Source of the DNA: Lachnospiraceae bacterium
GTDB taxonomy: Bacteria; Bacillota; Clostridia; Lachnospirales; Lachnospiraceae
Direction of reading: 5' to 3'
DNA: 40,602 nt
Assembly: GCA_017428265.1 (NCBI GenBank)
Contig: JAFRRD010000049.1
Location: forward strand, 1-40,602
Under the pieces are notes generated by a model. It was not told where the DNA came from, searched no databases, and saw only the letters and a list, made by a program, of their open reading frames with translations. Below are positions 16,311 through 25,377 of the stretch, one piece after another. Positions within the stretch are counted from its first letter, which is position 1; every line of letters starts with the position of its first letter. Both the position numbers and the translations under genes were made by a program.

Positions 16311-18665
16311 ATGCCCGGAGAACTCGACAGAATAACCGATGTGACGTCTGAGAATACCGAACTGCCGCAGGAGATCGAAATGATCGCCCAGGAAGGCAGC
16401 CGGCCGGTCAAGGCGCTGAAGGACGAAGATGAAATGGCGCAGAGGCCGCGTATGCAGGATCCGGAAGACCTGTACCGGCAGCTTGTCGAAAGCATACGGC
16501 GCTATCATCCCTCCGACGACATGAGCCTGATCCGCATGGCCTACGAACTGGCGCGCGAGGCCCACAAGGACCAGAAGCGCCATTCCGGCGAGCCCTACAT
16601 CATCCATCCGCTGCATGTCGCGATGATCCTTTCCGAACTGGAAATGGACAAGGAATCCATCATTTCGGGCCTCCTGCACGACGTCGTGGAGGATACGGAC
16701 GTGACGCTCGACCGGATCCGCGCCCTGTTCGGCGACGACGTGGCGACGATCGTGGACGGTGTTACCAAACTGACCAGGCTGAACCTCGGCGACGCCGACA
16801 AACTGCAGCTGCAGGCCGAAAACCTGCGGAAGATGTTCCTTTCGATGTCGAAGGACATCCGGATCATCATCGTCAAGCTGGCTGACCGTCTGCACAACAT
16901 GCGGACCCTCGAATACCAGAAAGCGGAAAAGCAGCGCGAAAAAGCCGCGGAAACGCTGGACATCTATGCGCCGCTGGCCGACCGTCTCGGCATTTTCCGC
17001 GTCAAGATGGAACTGGATAATCTGAGCCTGGCCTATCTGGAACCGGAAAAATACCTGAAACTCGTGCGGGAGATCGACGAGAAGGCGCACGACCGCGAGG
17101 GCTTCATCCAGAACACGGTGCAGACCATTTCCGACCATCTGGCGAAGGCGGGGATCAAAGCCCAGGTCTACGGCCGCATCAAGCACATTTTCAGCATCTA
17201 CAAGAAGATGCTGGTGCAGAATAAAACACTGGATGAGATCTACGACCTCTTCGCAGTGCGCGTGCTCGTGGATACGGTGCAGGATTGCTATGCGGTGCTC
17301 GGCCTGATCCACGAGATCTATACGCCCATGGCCAGCCGTTTCAAGGACTACATCGCCATTCCCAAGGCCAATATGTACCAGTCGCTGCACACGACGGTCA
17401 TCGGCCGTGAGGGGCTGCCTTTTGAGATCCAGATCCGCACCTACGAAATGCACCGTACGGCTGAATACGGCGTTGCCGCACACTGGAAATACAAGGAAGG
17501 CCTGACCGGCGAGAATACCAAGGAAGAAGAGAAACTGAACTGGCTGCGCCAGATCCTCGAATGGCAGCGGGATCTTTCGGACAATACCGAATTCCTGGAT
17601 ACCATCAAGAGCGACCTGGATATCTTTACGGATACCGTCTACTGCTTCACGCCGAAGGGCGATGTCAAGAACCTCCCGAAGGGGTCGACACCGATCGATC
17701 TGGCCTACTATATCCACAGTGCCGTCGGCAACAAGATGGTCGGCGCGCGTGTCAACGACAAGCTCGTACCGATCGATTACGTGATCCGCAACGGGGACAA
17801 GGTCGAGATCATCACCTCGCAGAACTCCCGCGGGCCGAGCCTTGACTGGCTGAACGTCGTCAAATCGACGCAGGCGCGCAATAAGATCCAGCAGTGGTTC
17901 AAGGGCCAGAATAAAGAGGAAAATATCGATAAGGGCAAGGACATGGTCGCCGCCTACTGCAAGAGCAAGGGCTACGTCCTGTCCGACCTGATGAAGACTG
18001 AGTACCAGCAGAAAGTCATGCGCAAGTATGGCTTCCAGGACTGGAATTCGGTCATGGCTTCCGTCGGCCACGGCGGCTTAAAGGAAGGCCAGGTCGTCAA
18101 CAAACTGGTCGAGGAGAAAAGAAAAGACGACGCGCGCCACATCACGGACGAACAGGTCATTGAAGCCGCACAGGAGAGTTCGAAGAAACTCGTTTCGAAG
18201 AACAAGGGCGGCATCGTTGTGGAAGGCCTGCAGGATCTGGCCGTGCATTTTTCCAAATGCTGCAGCCCGATCCCGGGCGACGAGATCGTCGGCTTCATTA
18301 CGAGAGGCCGGGGCATTTCGATCCACCGGACCGACTGCGTCAATGTCATCAACATGCCGGCCGGTGAACGTTCCCGTCTGATCGATGCGGAATGGGCCGC
18401 CTCCGAAGACGATGCACAGTCCGAAAAATACATTGCCGACCTGAAGATCTATACCGTGAACCGCATCGGCCTGCTGGCCGATCTGTCACGGGTGCTGGCT
18501 GAGTCCGGCATCGATATCAGCGGCCTCTCCACGCACACGGGAAAGAACGACATGGCAACGATCGAACTGCAGTTCCACACTAAAGGCGTTGAAGAGATCA
18601 AGACCGTCATGAACAAGATCCGTCAGATCGAAGGGATACGCGACGTAACGCGTTCCGTGGGGTAA
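16311..18665 (+). CDS. rel: bifunctional (p)ppGpp synthetase/hydrolase Rel
   Basis: Rel makes and degrades the stringent-response alarmone. The 784-residue product has an extra N-terminal tail of about 55 residues, then the HD hydrolase domain with HDVVED at about 123-128, the synthetase domain with YGRIKHIFSIYKKM and RFKD at about 343-346, a TGS domain (VYCFTPKGDVKNLPKGSTPID at about 443), a conserved-Cys/zinc-finger region (FSKCCSPIPGDEIVGF) and a C-terminal ACT domain. HD-ED and the RxKD motif are both present, so both activities are predicted (ExDD would mark a synthetase-only RelA). AGGAGGGG precedes the ATG. The MBL hydrolase, hemZ and hisS follow in the order typical of Bacillota. Confidence 0.96.
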   Translation: MPGELDRITDVTSENTELPQEIEMIAQEGSRPVKALKDEDEMAQRPRMQDPEDLYRQLVESIRRYHPSDDMSLIRMAYELAREAHKDQKRHSGEPYIIHPLHVAMILSELEMDKESIISGLLHDVVEDTDVTLDRIRALFGDDVATIVDGVTKLTRLNLGDADKLQLQAENLRKMFLSMSKDIRIIIVKLADRLHNMRTLEYQKAEKQREKAAETLDIYAPLADRLGIFRVKMELDNLSLAYLEPEKYLKLVREIDEKAHDREGFIQNTVQTISDHLAKAGIKAQVYGRIKHIFSIYKKMLVQNKTLDEIYDLFAVRVLVDTVQDCYAVLGLIHEIYTPMASRFKDYIAIPKANMYQSLHTTVIGREGLPFEIQIRTYEMHRTAEYGVAAHWKYKEGLTGENTKEEEKLNWLRQILEWQRDLSDNTEFLDTIKSDLDIFTDTVYCFTPKGDVKNLPKGSTPIDLAYYIHSAVGNKMVGARVNDKLVPIDYVIRNGDKVEIITSQNSRGPSLDWLNVVKSTQARNKIQQWFKGQNKEENIDKGKDMVAAYCKSKGYVLSDLMKTEYQQKVMRKYGFQDWNSVMASVGHGGLKEGQVVNKLVEEKRKDDARHITDEQVIEAAQESSKKLVSKNKGGIVVEGLQDLAVHFSKCCSPIPGDEIVGFITRGRGISIHRTDCVNVINMPAGERSRLIDAEWAASEDDAQSEKYIADLKIYTVNRIGLLADLSRVLAESGIDISGLSTHTGKNDMATIELQFHTKGVEEIKTVMNKIRQIEGIRDVTRSVG

Positions 18666-18668
18666 GTT

Positions 18669-19316
18669 ATGGGTAAATGCGAGATCCATGCCGCGGTGCT
18701 CGGCATCGTCGGGACGAATGTTTATCTTTTGAAAAACACGGAGACGTCCGAGGCTCTCATCATCGATCCGGCGGACGAAGCCGATACGATCGTGAAACTC
18801 TGCGATGATACCGGCGCCGTTCCGGTCGCGATCCTCCTGACCCACGGCCATTTTGACCATATGGGGGCGGCGCAGGAACTGGCAGCCGACCTAGACCTTC
18901 CAATCTACGCCTACAGCGGTGAGAACGCGCTGATGCGCGATCCCATGGCGAACGGCTCGGCATCTTTGGCCTGGCTCAGGATCGAATGCACCGCCGACCG
19001 GGAAGTGACCGAGGGGCAGATGCTGCGGCTTGCCGGCTTTAAGGTCAAGGTCCTGCACACGCCGGGCCACACCGCAGGCAGCTGCTGCTATTACCTGCCC
19101 GACGAGAAGATCCTGATATCCGGCGATACGCTTTTCCGCGGCTCCTACGGCCGGACGGACCTTGAGACCGGCAGTGATGCGGCAATCGTCCGCTCGGTGA
19201 GAAGGCTTCTTCGGGACATTCCCGAAGACACCGTCGTTCTGCCCGGCCACATGGGGCAGACGACGATCGCCTTTGAGAAAAAATACAATCCTCTATCGGA
19301 AACAGCAGCATGGTAG
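18669..19316 (+). CDS. MBL-fold metallohydrolase (glyoxalase II-like)
   Basis: This 215-residue metallo-beta-lactamase-fold protein carries the metal motif THGHFDH (H59, H61, D63, H64), HTPGHTAGS (about 132-140), the bridging Asp in SGDTLF and a final LPGHM. That set matches hydroxyacylglutathione-hydrolase-like enzymes of Bacillota, such as the YcbL/YqgX group found next to rel. The real substrate is unknown because Clostridia usually lack glutathione. The gene begins three bases after rel and overlaps hemZ by seven bases. Confidence 0.9.
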   Translation: MGKCEIHAAVLGIVGTNVYLLKNTETSEALIIDPADEADTIVKLCDDTGAVPVAILLTHGHFDHMGAAQELAADLDLPIYAYSGENALMRDPMANGSASLAWLRIECTADREVTEGQMLRLAGFKVKVLHTPGHTAGSCCYYLPDEKILISGDTLFRGSYGRTDLETGSDAAIVRSVRRLLRDIPEDTVVLPGHMGQTTIAFEKKYNPLSETAAW

Positions 19317-20728
19317 GCTTTTATTTCCCGGACGGGAATGACGAATTCGAATATGACGTGCGGGGGCTGATGACCAGCTTTTTTCCCGGCTGCGAGCCGG
19401 TAAAACTCCCCGGAAGGCCGGATGCGGAGGAGGCGCTCGAATATGAGCGGATCCTTAGGATCCCTGCTTTCCCGGAGATCGCCGACAAGGGCGAGCGGAA
19501 GAATGAGATGAAGCGGGCTTTCTACCGTGAGTTGTCAGAAATGACCGGCGGGAAAGAACTTCCCTGGGGGACGCTCACCGGCATCCGCCCGACCAAACTG
19601 ATCACGAAGTATCTGGAAGCCGGTGCGCCGGAACATGATACGGACGGTGCGAAGGGGTTCCGGACCCTGATGAAGGAGAAATACCTGATCTCCGATGAAA
19701 AACTGGAACTCGCCATACGTATCGCACGGGAAGAGCAAAAGATCCTTTCCGGGATCGGTCCCGGCGGCTTCAGCCTCTACTGCGGCATCCCGTTCTGCCC
19801 GAGCCGCTGCCTTTACTGCAGCTTTACGTCTTATCCGATCGCGAAGTTTGCGAACCGGGTTGACGAGTACCTGGATGCCATGATCCGCGAGATGGATGCG
19901 GTGTCCGCGATCTTTGCCGGGAAACGGCCCGATACGGTCTATTTCGGCGGCGGAACGCCGACAGCGGTCACGGCCGACCAGCTGGACCGCGTGATCTCGG
20001 CCGTGGAAGAGCACTTCGACCTCAGCAATATCCGGGAGTTCACGGTGGAAGCCGGAAGGCCGGACAGCATCACGAAAGAGAAACTGGAGGTGCTGAAAAA
20101 GCACCGGGTGGACCGCATTTCCGTCAATCCGCAGACCATGAACGACGAAACGCTGGCCCGCATCGGCAGGCTCCATACTGTCGCAGATATCGTTAATGCG
20201 TATCACATGGTCAGGGACGCAGGATTTGACAACATCAACATGGACCTGATCCTCGGCCTTCCCGGCGAAGGGCCTGCCGAAGTGGAAAACACGATGCGGC
20301 AGATCGAAGCCCTGCGGCCGGATTCGCTGACGGTCCATGCCCTGGCCGTCAAGCGCGCCTCACGTCTGAAAATGGAGGCGGCCGGTGCGGTGATCCCGGG
20401 CCCCGGACAGATCGATTCCGAGGCGATGATGCGCATCGCCTGCGAAGGTACGGAGACCATGGGACTCGTCCCGTACTATCTGTACCGGCAGAAAAACATG
20501 GCGGGAAACCTGGAAAACGTGGGGTTTGCAAGGCCGGGCAAGGCAGGGCTTTACAATATCCTCATCATGGAGGAAAAACAGAGCATCGCGGCGCTGGGCG
20601 CCGGAACGGTCAGCAAGGCCGTGCATCCGGACGGCCGCATCGAACGCGCCGACGACGTAAAAGATCTGAAAGAATATATCGAACGCATCGATGAGATGAT
20701 CGGGAGGAAGAAAGAATTATGGCGTTAA
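19310..20728 (+). CDS. hemZ: HemZ-type radical SAM protein (coproporphyrinogen dehydrogenase family)
   Basis: This 472-residue protein belongs to the HemN/HemW/HemZ group. An N-terminal domain of about 150 residues characteristic of HemZ (LPWGTLTGIRPTKL) precedes the radical SAM core. The 4Fe-4S motif is CPSRCLYC (C163, C167, C170; CX3CX2C), followed by the SAM glycine motif YFGGGTPTAV and DLILGLPGE. HemZ is annotated as oxygen-independent coproporphyrinogen III oxidase, but many HemN-like proteins are haem chaperones and no other haem genes are near, so the reaction is uncertain. It overlaps the MBL gene by seven bases and hisS by ten, which suggests coupled translation. Confidence 0.92.
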   Translation: MVGFYFPDGNDEFEYDVRGLMTSFFPGCEPVKLPGRPDAEEALEYERILRIPAFPEIADKGERKNEMKRAFYRELSEMTGGKELPWGTLTGIRPTKLITKYLEAGAPEHDTDGAKGFRTLMKEKYLISDEKLELAIRIAREEQKILSGIGPGGFSLYCGIPFCPSRCLYCSFTSYPIAKFANRVDEYLDAMIREMDAVSAIFAGKRPDTVYFGGGTPTAVTADQLDRVISAVEEHFDLSNIREFTVEAGRPDSITKEKLEVLKKHRVDRISVNPQTMNDETLARIGRLHTVADIVNAYHMVRDAGFDNINMDLILGLPGEGPAEVENTMRQIEALRPDSLTVHALAVKRASRLKMEAAGAVIPGPGQIDSEAMMRIACEGTETMGLVPYYLYRQKNMAGNLENVGFARPGKAGLYNILIMEEKQSIAALGAGTVSKAVHPDGRIERADDVKDLKEYIERIDEMIGRKKELWR

Positions 20729-21990
20729 CGAAAAATCCGGTCACGGGCATGAAGGATATTCTCCCGCAGGAGATGGTGATCCGCGATTACGTGATCGGCC
20801 TGATCAAAAGCACATACGAAAGTTTCGGCTATACGCCGATCGAGACGCCTGTCGTGGAGTCGCTCGGGAACCTGCTGAGCAAACAGGGCGGCGACAACGA
20901 AAAACTGATCTTCAAGGTCTTAAAGCGCGGCGAAAAGCTGAAGATCGGTGAAGCGAAGACGGAAGAGGACCTGTCTGACAGCGGCCTGCGCTACGACCTG
21001 ACCGTTCCGCTTGTCCGTTATTATTCCGCGCACGCAGCGCAGCTTCCCAAGCCTTTCAAGGCCCTGCAGATCGGCCCGGTCTTCCGTGCCGACAGGCCGC
21101 AGAGAGGCCGTTTCCGTGAATTTTATCAGTGCGACATCGATATCCTCGGCGACGGGACGAACGCGGCTGAGACGGATCTTTTGCTGGCCACTTCCACACT
21201 GATGGGCAGGCTCGGCTTTGACGGCTTCATCCTGCATATCAACGACAGACGCATCCTGAAAGCGATGGCGGCCGCCTGCGGCGTCGCGCAGGCAGACTGC
21301 GACAAAGCCTTCATCATCCTGGACAAGATGGATAAGATCGGCCTTGACGGCGTTCTCGGAGAAATGCAGGAAAACGGTTTCTCCTGTGACTGCGCCGATA
21401 CCTTCCGTGCGCTTTTCACGGCACTGAATGAGACCGGCGACAAACTGAGCGCGCTGGAGACCATCCTGAAGGCCAAATGCGAAACGCTTCCCGAAGCCAA
21501 CGCATGCGAAGAGATCGCGAATTTAAGGAGCATCATTGCCAACGTCGGCGCGGCGGCAACGGTGGATTTTGAGATCCGCTTCGATCCGACGCTCGTGCGC
21601 GGCATGGGTTATTACACCGGTCCGATCTTCGAGGTCGAACTGGCTGGCCTCGGGGCTGCTTCCGGCGGCGGCGGACGCTACGACGAACTGGTCGGCAAAT
21701 TTACCGGACAGAACGTCCCGGCCTGCGGCATTTCCGTGGGTTTTGAGCGTATCATCACGATCCTGCTGGAGAACGGCTTTACTGTTCCCGGACAGCGCGA
21801 AAAGACCGCCTTCCTCGTGGAAAAAGGCGTTTCAGAAGAAAAAATGGCCGAGATCAGGCGAGAAGCGGCTCGACTTCGCGAAAGCGGGGCCGACGTGCTC
21901 GTCACCGTGATGAACAAGAACAAAAAGTTCCAGAAAGATCAGCTTTCGCAGGAAGGCTGGACCGAATTCCGGGAGTTCTTTGCCCGGTAA
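20719..21990 (+). CDS. hisS: histidyl-tRNA synthetase
   Basis: HisRS charges tRNA-His. The 423-residue protein shows class II motif 2 (FRADRPQRGRFREFYQCDI), the histidine-binding segments LVRGMGYYTGPIFEVE and SGGGRYDELVGKF, and class II motif 3 (GISVGFERI at about 347-355). The start MALTKNPVTGMKDILP is canonical and overlaps hemZ. The catalytic region reads more like the eukaryotic/Bacteroidetes-type HisRS than E. coli HisRS. The C-terminal anticodon-binding domain looks short: it ends soon after MNKNKKFQKDQL, without the usual final GE-x-E strand region. The reading frame is clean and the next gene follows directly, so I see no frameshift. No T-box leader is present. Confidence 0.95.
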   Translation: MALTKNPVTGMKDILPQEMVIRDYVIGLIKSTYESFGYTPIETPVVESLGNLLSKQGGDNEKLIFKVLKRGEKLKIGEAKTEEDLSDSGLRYDLTVPLVRYYSAHAAQLPKPFKALQIGPVFRADRPQRGRFREFYQCDIDILGDGTNAAETDLLLATSTLMGRLGFDGFILHINDRRILKAMAAACGVAQADCDKAFIILDKMDKIGLDGVLGEMQENGFSCDCADTFRALFTALNETGDKLSALETILKAKCETLPEANACEEIANLRSIIANVGAAATVDFEIRFDPTLVRGMGYYTGPIFEVELAGLGAASGGGGRYDELVGKFTGQNVPACGISVGFERIITILLENGFTVPGQREKTAFLVEKGVSEEKMAEIRREAARLRESGADVLVTVMNKNKKFQKDQLSQEGWTEFREFFAR

Positions 21991-22000
21991 GGGAGCCGAA

Positions 22001-22720
22001 ATGTCCGAAGAACCGAAAGAACTGACAGAAGCGTCCGATCCGAAAGAAAAGCGCGAACAGGATAAAAAGAAAAAGAAGGCAGGCCGAAAGGCTGCCGGAG
22101 CCGCCGTGGCCTTTACGGCCGCCGTCGGCGTCTTTTTCAGCAGCCTGTTCGGAACCCCGAACGATCTGCTGGCCGATCCGTCCAGGACCGAGCCTCCTGC
22201 GATCGTCATGGATATCTCGACCGATGACGAAGCGGAAGAGGAACAGGAGACTCAGGACGAAGAGAACACTGAAAAGCCCGGATTCTTCGCCCGTATCCGC
22301 GCCTATATCCTGAAACTGCCCCTCTTTGTGAGGGTTGCCATCGGCCTTCCGCTCTGGGCTATCGGCTGGCTGGTCACGCAGGCCTTTGCCGCGCTGTGGA
22401 AACTGTTCCTTGCGCCTGTTGCGGGACATATCCTGACGTTTATTCTCATGGCGGCGATCCTGCTGGCCGTAATGACGGTCCTGCTGAAGACGGTATTTCC
22501 GGACCTGCCCCTTAAGGAGATCCTGTCCCGGCCCAACATCCTGATCGTTCTGATCGGCTGCACGCTGTTCTGTATTATCAACATCGTCATGGGACGGCAG
22601 GACAGCAGTTTCGAGCGCTGGGAACCGCTGATCCGTTTCGGCGAGGGAGCGTTCATCCTCCTGATCGTCCTGGCGCGGATGGCGCTCCGGAAAAGAAAGC
22701 TGGCTGCAGCAGCCGCGTAA
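22001..22720 (+). CDS. unknown multi-helix membrane protein
   Basis: I do not recognise this 239-residue protein. The N-terminal 30 residues are very rich in Lys and Glu. A first hydrophobic segment lies at about 31-50, then a Ser/Glu/Asp-rich acidic stretch (70-92), and hydrophobic segments at about 107-128, 143-163, 179-197 and 215-229. The C-terminus is basic then poly-Ala. I chose the ATG at 22001 because GGGAG lies seven bases upstream; an ATG at 21980 lies inside hisS. It begins ten bases after the hisS stop and is probably the last gene of the rel-hisS run. No enzymatic motif is visible. Confidence 0.8.
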   Translation: MSEEPKELTEASDPKEKREQDKKKKKAGRKAAGAAVAFTAAVGVFFSSLFGTPNDLLADPSRTEPPAIVMDISTDDEAEEEQETQDEENTEKPGFFARIRAYILKLPLFVRVAIGLPLWAIGWLVTQAFAALWKLFLAPVAGHILTFILMAAILLAVMTVLLKTVFPDLPLKEILSRPNILIVLIGCTLFCIINIVMGRQDSSFERWEPLIRFGEGAFILLIVLARMALRKRKLAAAAA

Positions 22721-22730
22721 AACCTCATCC

Positions 22731-22763
22731 GGCGCTTCGCGCCACCTTCCCCACAGGGGAAGG
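22731..22763. repeat. two-hairpin dispersed repeat element
   Basis: Two adjacent inverted repeats are separated by one base: GGCGC-TTC-GCGCC (22731-22743) and CCTTCCCC-ACA-GGGGAAGG (22745-22763), preceded by CCTCATCC. I recall near-identical elements scattered between genes in many gut Clostridia, often mistranslated as small proteins. Only one copy is present in this window, so its repeated nature rests on recall rather than on this sequence. Confidence 0.6.
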
Positions 22764-22772
22764 CTGCATACG

Positions 22773-22798
22773 AAAAAGGCGGCCTCAGGCCGCCTTTT
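22773..22798. terminator. bidirectional intrinsic terminator
   Basis: GGCGGCC (22778-22784), a TCA loop and GGCCGCC (22788-22794) are flanked by AAAAA and TTTT. It serves the plus-strand membrane protein gene ending at 22720 and the convergent DUF1846 gene ending at 22816. Confidence 0.85.
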
Positions 22799-22815
22799 CA
22801 TTATGTCCGAATATC

Positions 22816-24303
22816 TCAGGTCTTATGATACAGCTTCTTGGTCTGATGCCTCGGCTCGCAGGTCAGATGGATGCCGAGTTTCTTGTAAATGTTCGTATCG
22901 ACCTGGGACAGAATGACCGTCGAGTGTGCTTCACAGCCCTTCAGGTTGGAGAGCTGTTCCATGGCCTGTTCGGCGATCGGATCCGTGTTGGCGCAGATGG
23001 ACAGCGCAATAAGCACCTCATCCGTGTGAAGCCTCGGGTTGTGGTTGCCCAGATGCGCCGTCTTGAGATGGCAGATCGGTTCGATGACGTCCCTCGCCAT
23101 CAGGAGCTTGACATGCGGGATCCCGCCGAGATCCTTCAGCGCGTTCAGCAGGCAGGCCGAGGCCGCGCCGAGAAGAGGAGAGGTCTTGCCGGTGATGATG
23201 CGGCCGTCGTTCAGTTCGATCGCCATCGCCGGCCCTTCCGTCTTTTCGGCTTTATCCAGCGCAGCTTTGACGACTTTGCGGTCATCGACAGTGATCCCGC
23301 CCTGCTGCATGATCAGCCGGATCTTGGCGATGATCTCGTCGGATCCGTAACCGATCCGCTTGTCGCAGAGTGCGGAATAATAGCGGCGGATGATCTCCTG
23401 TTTGGCGGCTTCGCGGACAACGTAATCGTTGATGATGCATAGACCAGCCATGTTGACGCCCATGTCGGTAGGTGACTGGTAAGGGCACCTGCCGTAGATC
23501 TGGCGGAAAATGGCCTGAAGGACCGGGAAGATCTCGACGTCGCGGTTGTAGTTGACCGTGGTTTTTCCGTAGGCTTCGAGATGGAACGGGTCGATCATGT
23601 TGACGTCATCCAGGTCCGCCGTGGCGGCTTCATAGGCCAGATTGACCGGATGCTTGAGCGGCAGGTTCCAGATCGGGAAGGTCTCAAACTTGGCATATCC
23701 GGCCTTCACGCCGTGCTTGTTCTCGTGATAGAGCTGGCTGAGACAGGTCGCCATCTTGCCGCTGCCGGGACCGGGAGCCGTAACAACGACCAGTTCGCGG
23801 CTTGTTTCAATATATTCGTTCTTTCCGAAGCCGTTTTCACTGACGATGTTTTCCACATCGAGCGGATAACCCGCAATAGGATAGTGGTGATAGCATTTCA
23901 CCCCGAGATTGACCAGACGGGTATAAAAGACGTCCGCTGCAGGCTGGCCGGCGTACTGGGTCAGCACGACGCTGCCGACGGTCAGGCCGTTGCCGCGGAA
24001 CGCATCGATCAGGCGAAGCACGTCCAGGTCGTAGGTGATGCCGAGGTCGCCGCGGACTTTGTTCTTCTCGATATCATTGGCATTGATGACGATGACGATC
24101 TCAGCCTTGTCAGCCAGCTGCATCAGCATCTTAATCTTGCTGTCGGGCTGAAAGCCGGGCAGGACGCGCGACGCGTGAAAGTCGTCGAACAGTTTGCCGC
24201 CGAATTCCATGTAAAGCTTGCCGCCGAACTGATCGATCCGTTCGCGGATCATCGCCGATTGTTTTTGCAGATAGAGATCGTTGTCAAAGCCGATGGAAAA
24301 CAT
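22816..24303 (-). CDS. DUF1846 family protein
   Basis: This 495-residue protein starts MFSIGFDNDLYLQKQSAMI and keeps the features I associate with DUF1846: GGKLYMEFGGKLFDDFHASRVLPGF near residue 28, KIKMLMQL, VNMAGLCIINDYVVREAA in the middle and a C-terminal region. Around residue 175 VVTAPGPGSGKMAT looks like a P-loop, which suggests nucleotide or phosphate binding, but no Walker B is obvious. It is common in Clostridia and its function is unestablished. A near-perfect AGGAGGT lies six bases before the ATG. It has its own promoter and ends at a bidirectional terminator, so it is monocistronic. Confidence 0.93.
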   Translation of the reverse strand: MFSIGFDNDLYLQKQSAMIRERIDQFGGKLYMEFGGKLFDDFHASRVLPGFQPDSKIKMLMQLADKAEIVIVINANDIEKNKVRGDLGITYDLDVLRLIDAFRGNGLTVGSVVLTQYAGQPAADVFYTRLVNLGVKCYHHYPIAGYPLDVENIVSENGFGKNEYIETSRELVVVTAPGPGSGKMATCLSQLYHENKHGVKAGYAKFETFPIWNLPLKHPVNLAYEAATADLDDVNMIDPFHLEAYGKTTVNYNRDVEIFPVLQAIFRQIYGRCPYQSPTDMGVNMAGLCIINDYVVREAAKQEIIRRYYSALCDKRIGYGSDEIIAKIRLIMQQGGITVDDRKVVKAALDKAEKTEGPAMAIELNDGRIITGKTSPLLGAASACLLNALKDLGGIPHVKLLMARDVIEPICHLKTAHLGNHNPRLHTDEVLIALSICANTDPIAEQAMEQLSNLKGCEAHSTVILSQVDTNIYKKLGIHLTCEPRHQTKKLYHKT

Positions 24304-24333
24304 GAATCACCTCCTGAAATGGCCTACTTTATC

Positions 24334-24361
24334 ATCTTACCGCGACATCTTGATTTGTCAA
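24334..24361 (-). promoter_or_regulatory. promoter of the DUF1846 gene
   Basis: On the minus strand a perfect TTGACA (24356-24361), 16 bases and TAAGAT (24334-24339) precede the start codon by about 30 bases. The same -35/-10 pair occurs before the OppF-type gene. A small inverted repeat CTTGA-CAAA-TCAAG overlaps the -35 box. Confidence 0.68.
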
Positions 24362-24408
24362 GAAAAAAAGTTCTGTATCTTGTGCCCGGGCCTTCCGATC
24401 CACCCGCA

Positions 24409-25302
24409 TCAGATAACGATATGCAGTCCTCTTTGCGGATCATAGGCATACAGTTCATCCGACAGGATCAGCAGCGTATCGTTTAACGAAGCGTTGACGG
24501 ACCGGATAAGATTTTTCATTTCACGGATGCTGCCGGCGTCTTCAGCCGGAAGGATCAGGACTTCGTGAACGCTGGAAGGCAGGATATAGTATGTCCCGAA
24601 ACGTTCATACAGGTCTTCCGTGAGTCCGGGATAAAAGAGACTGCAGGCGCCGAAACGCTGTTTGCTGTTTGTCAAAACGAACAGCGAATCTCTGTCCATG
24701 CTGCCCTTCCGGATCCTGAAACAGGCAAAAGACGCCGCATCCCGGCAGGAAAGCCTGTCGAGATAAACGGAGAGAGGCGCAATAAGAGACGGCATTTCTG
24801 TTTTCATGTTGGAGAGTGCGGCGCCGAAAAGTGAGTCTTTTTTCACTCTCAGGGCATGCAGAAGTTCAGGGGTCACAAGAGTTCCGCCGAGTTTTCCGCA
24901 TTCACCGCAAAGTGCGGAAATGAAGACAAAAAGTATTCCGCATCGCACTTCATGCGGAAAAAACGGCATAAGTTTTTTGTAGCGGAGCAATGACAGCGGC
25001 CGAAGTTCAAGGCTTCTCAGAAAAACAGTTTTATCCGCCATGTCACCGGCTGTACAGAAAGGCCGAAGCGTTTCTGCCGTATAAACTTCCAGAATACGGC
25101 TGCATATTGCATTGAGCGCAGTGCCGTGACGGTATTCTTCATAAAACATTTCCAGCGGAATGCCGGGGCTGAGATAATCGGAAGGCGTGCGGATAAAAAT
25201 GCGGGGACAGCCATCGTCTCCAGAAGTTTCGACATCGGCAGATGAGGGAAGCATAGAACGCAGCATATCCTGCAGCTGATCGGTAAAGAAGTTAAATTCC
25301 AT
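24409..25302 (-). CDS. DUF5688-like protein of unknown function
   Basis: The 297-residue product is soluble in appearance, with no signal peptide or membrane span. The ATG at 25302 is chosen because AAAGGAG lies just upstream; an in-frame ATG at 25350 has no site. Recognisable segments include LFGAALSNMKTEMPSLIAPL, SLFVLTNSKQRFGACSLFYPG, YILPSSVHEVLILPA and a C-terminal LSDELYAYD, which I associate with DUF5688 proteins of Lachnospiraceae. Those relatives often occur in many copies per genome; only one is in this window. The function is unknown. It lies 75 bases downstream of tRNA-Arg on the same strand, and I see no separate promoter between the two. Confidence 0.85.
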   Translation of the reverse strand: MEFNFFTDQLQDMLRSMLPSSADVETSGDDGCPRIFIRTPSDYLSPGIPLEMFYEEYRHGTALNAICSRILEVYTAETLRPFCTAGDMADKTVFLRSLELRPLSLLRYKKLMPFFPHEVRCGILFVFISALCGECGKLGGTLVTPELLHALRVKKDSLFGAALSNMKTEMPSLIAPLSVYLDRLSCRDAASFACFRIRKGSMDRDSLFVLTNSKQRFGACSLFYPGLTEDLYERFGTYYILPSSVHEVLILPAEDAGSIREMKNLIRSVNASLNDTLLILSDELYAYDPQRGLHIVI

Positions 25303-25377
25303 GATTCTCCTTTTATGCAGCAAAAAAGATCCTGCCCGTGTCCGATGCAAGATTGCGGAAAAAGAGAGAAAAGAAAA

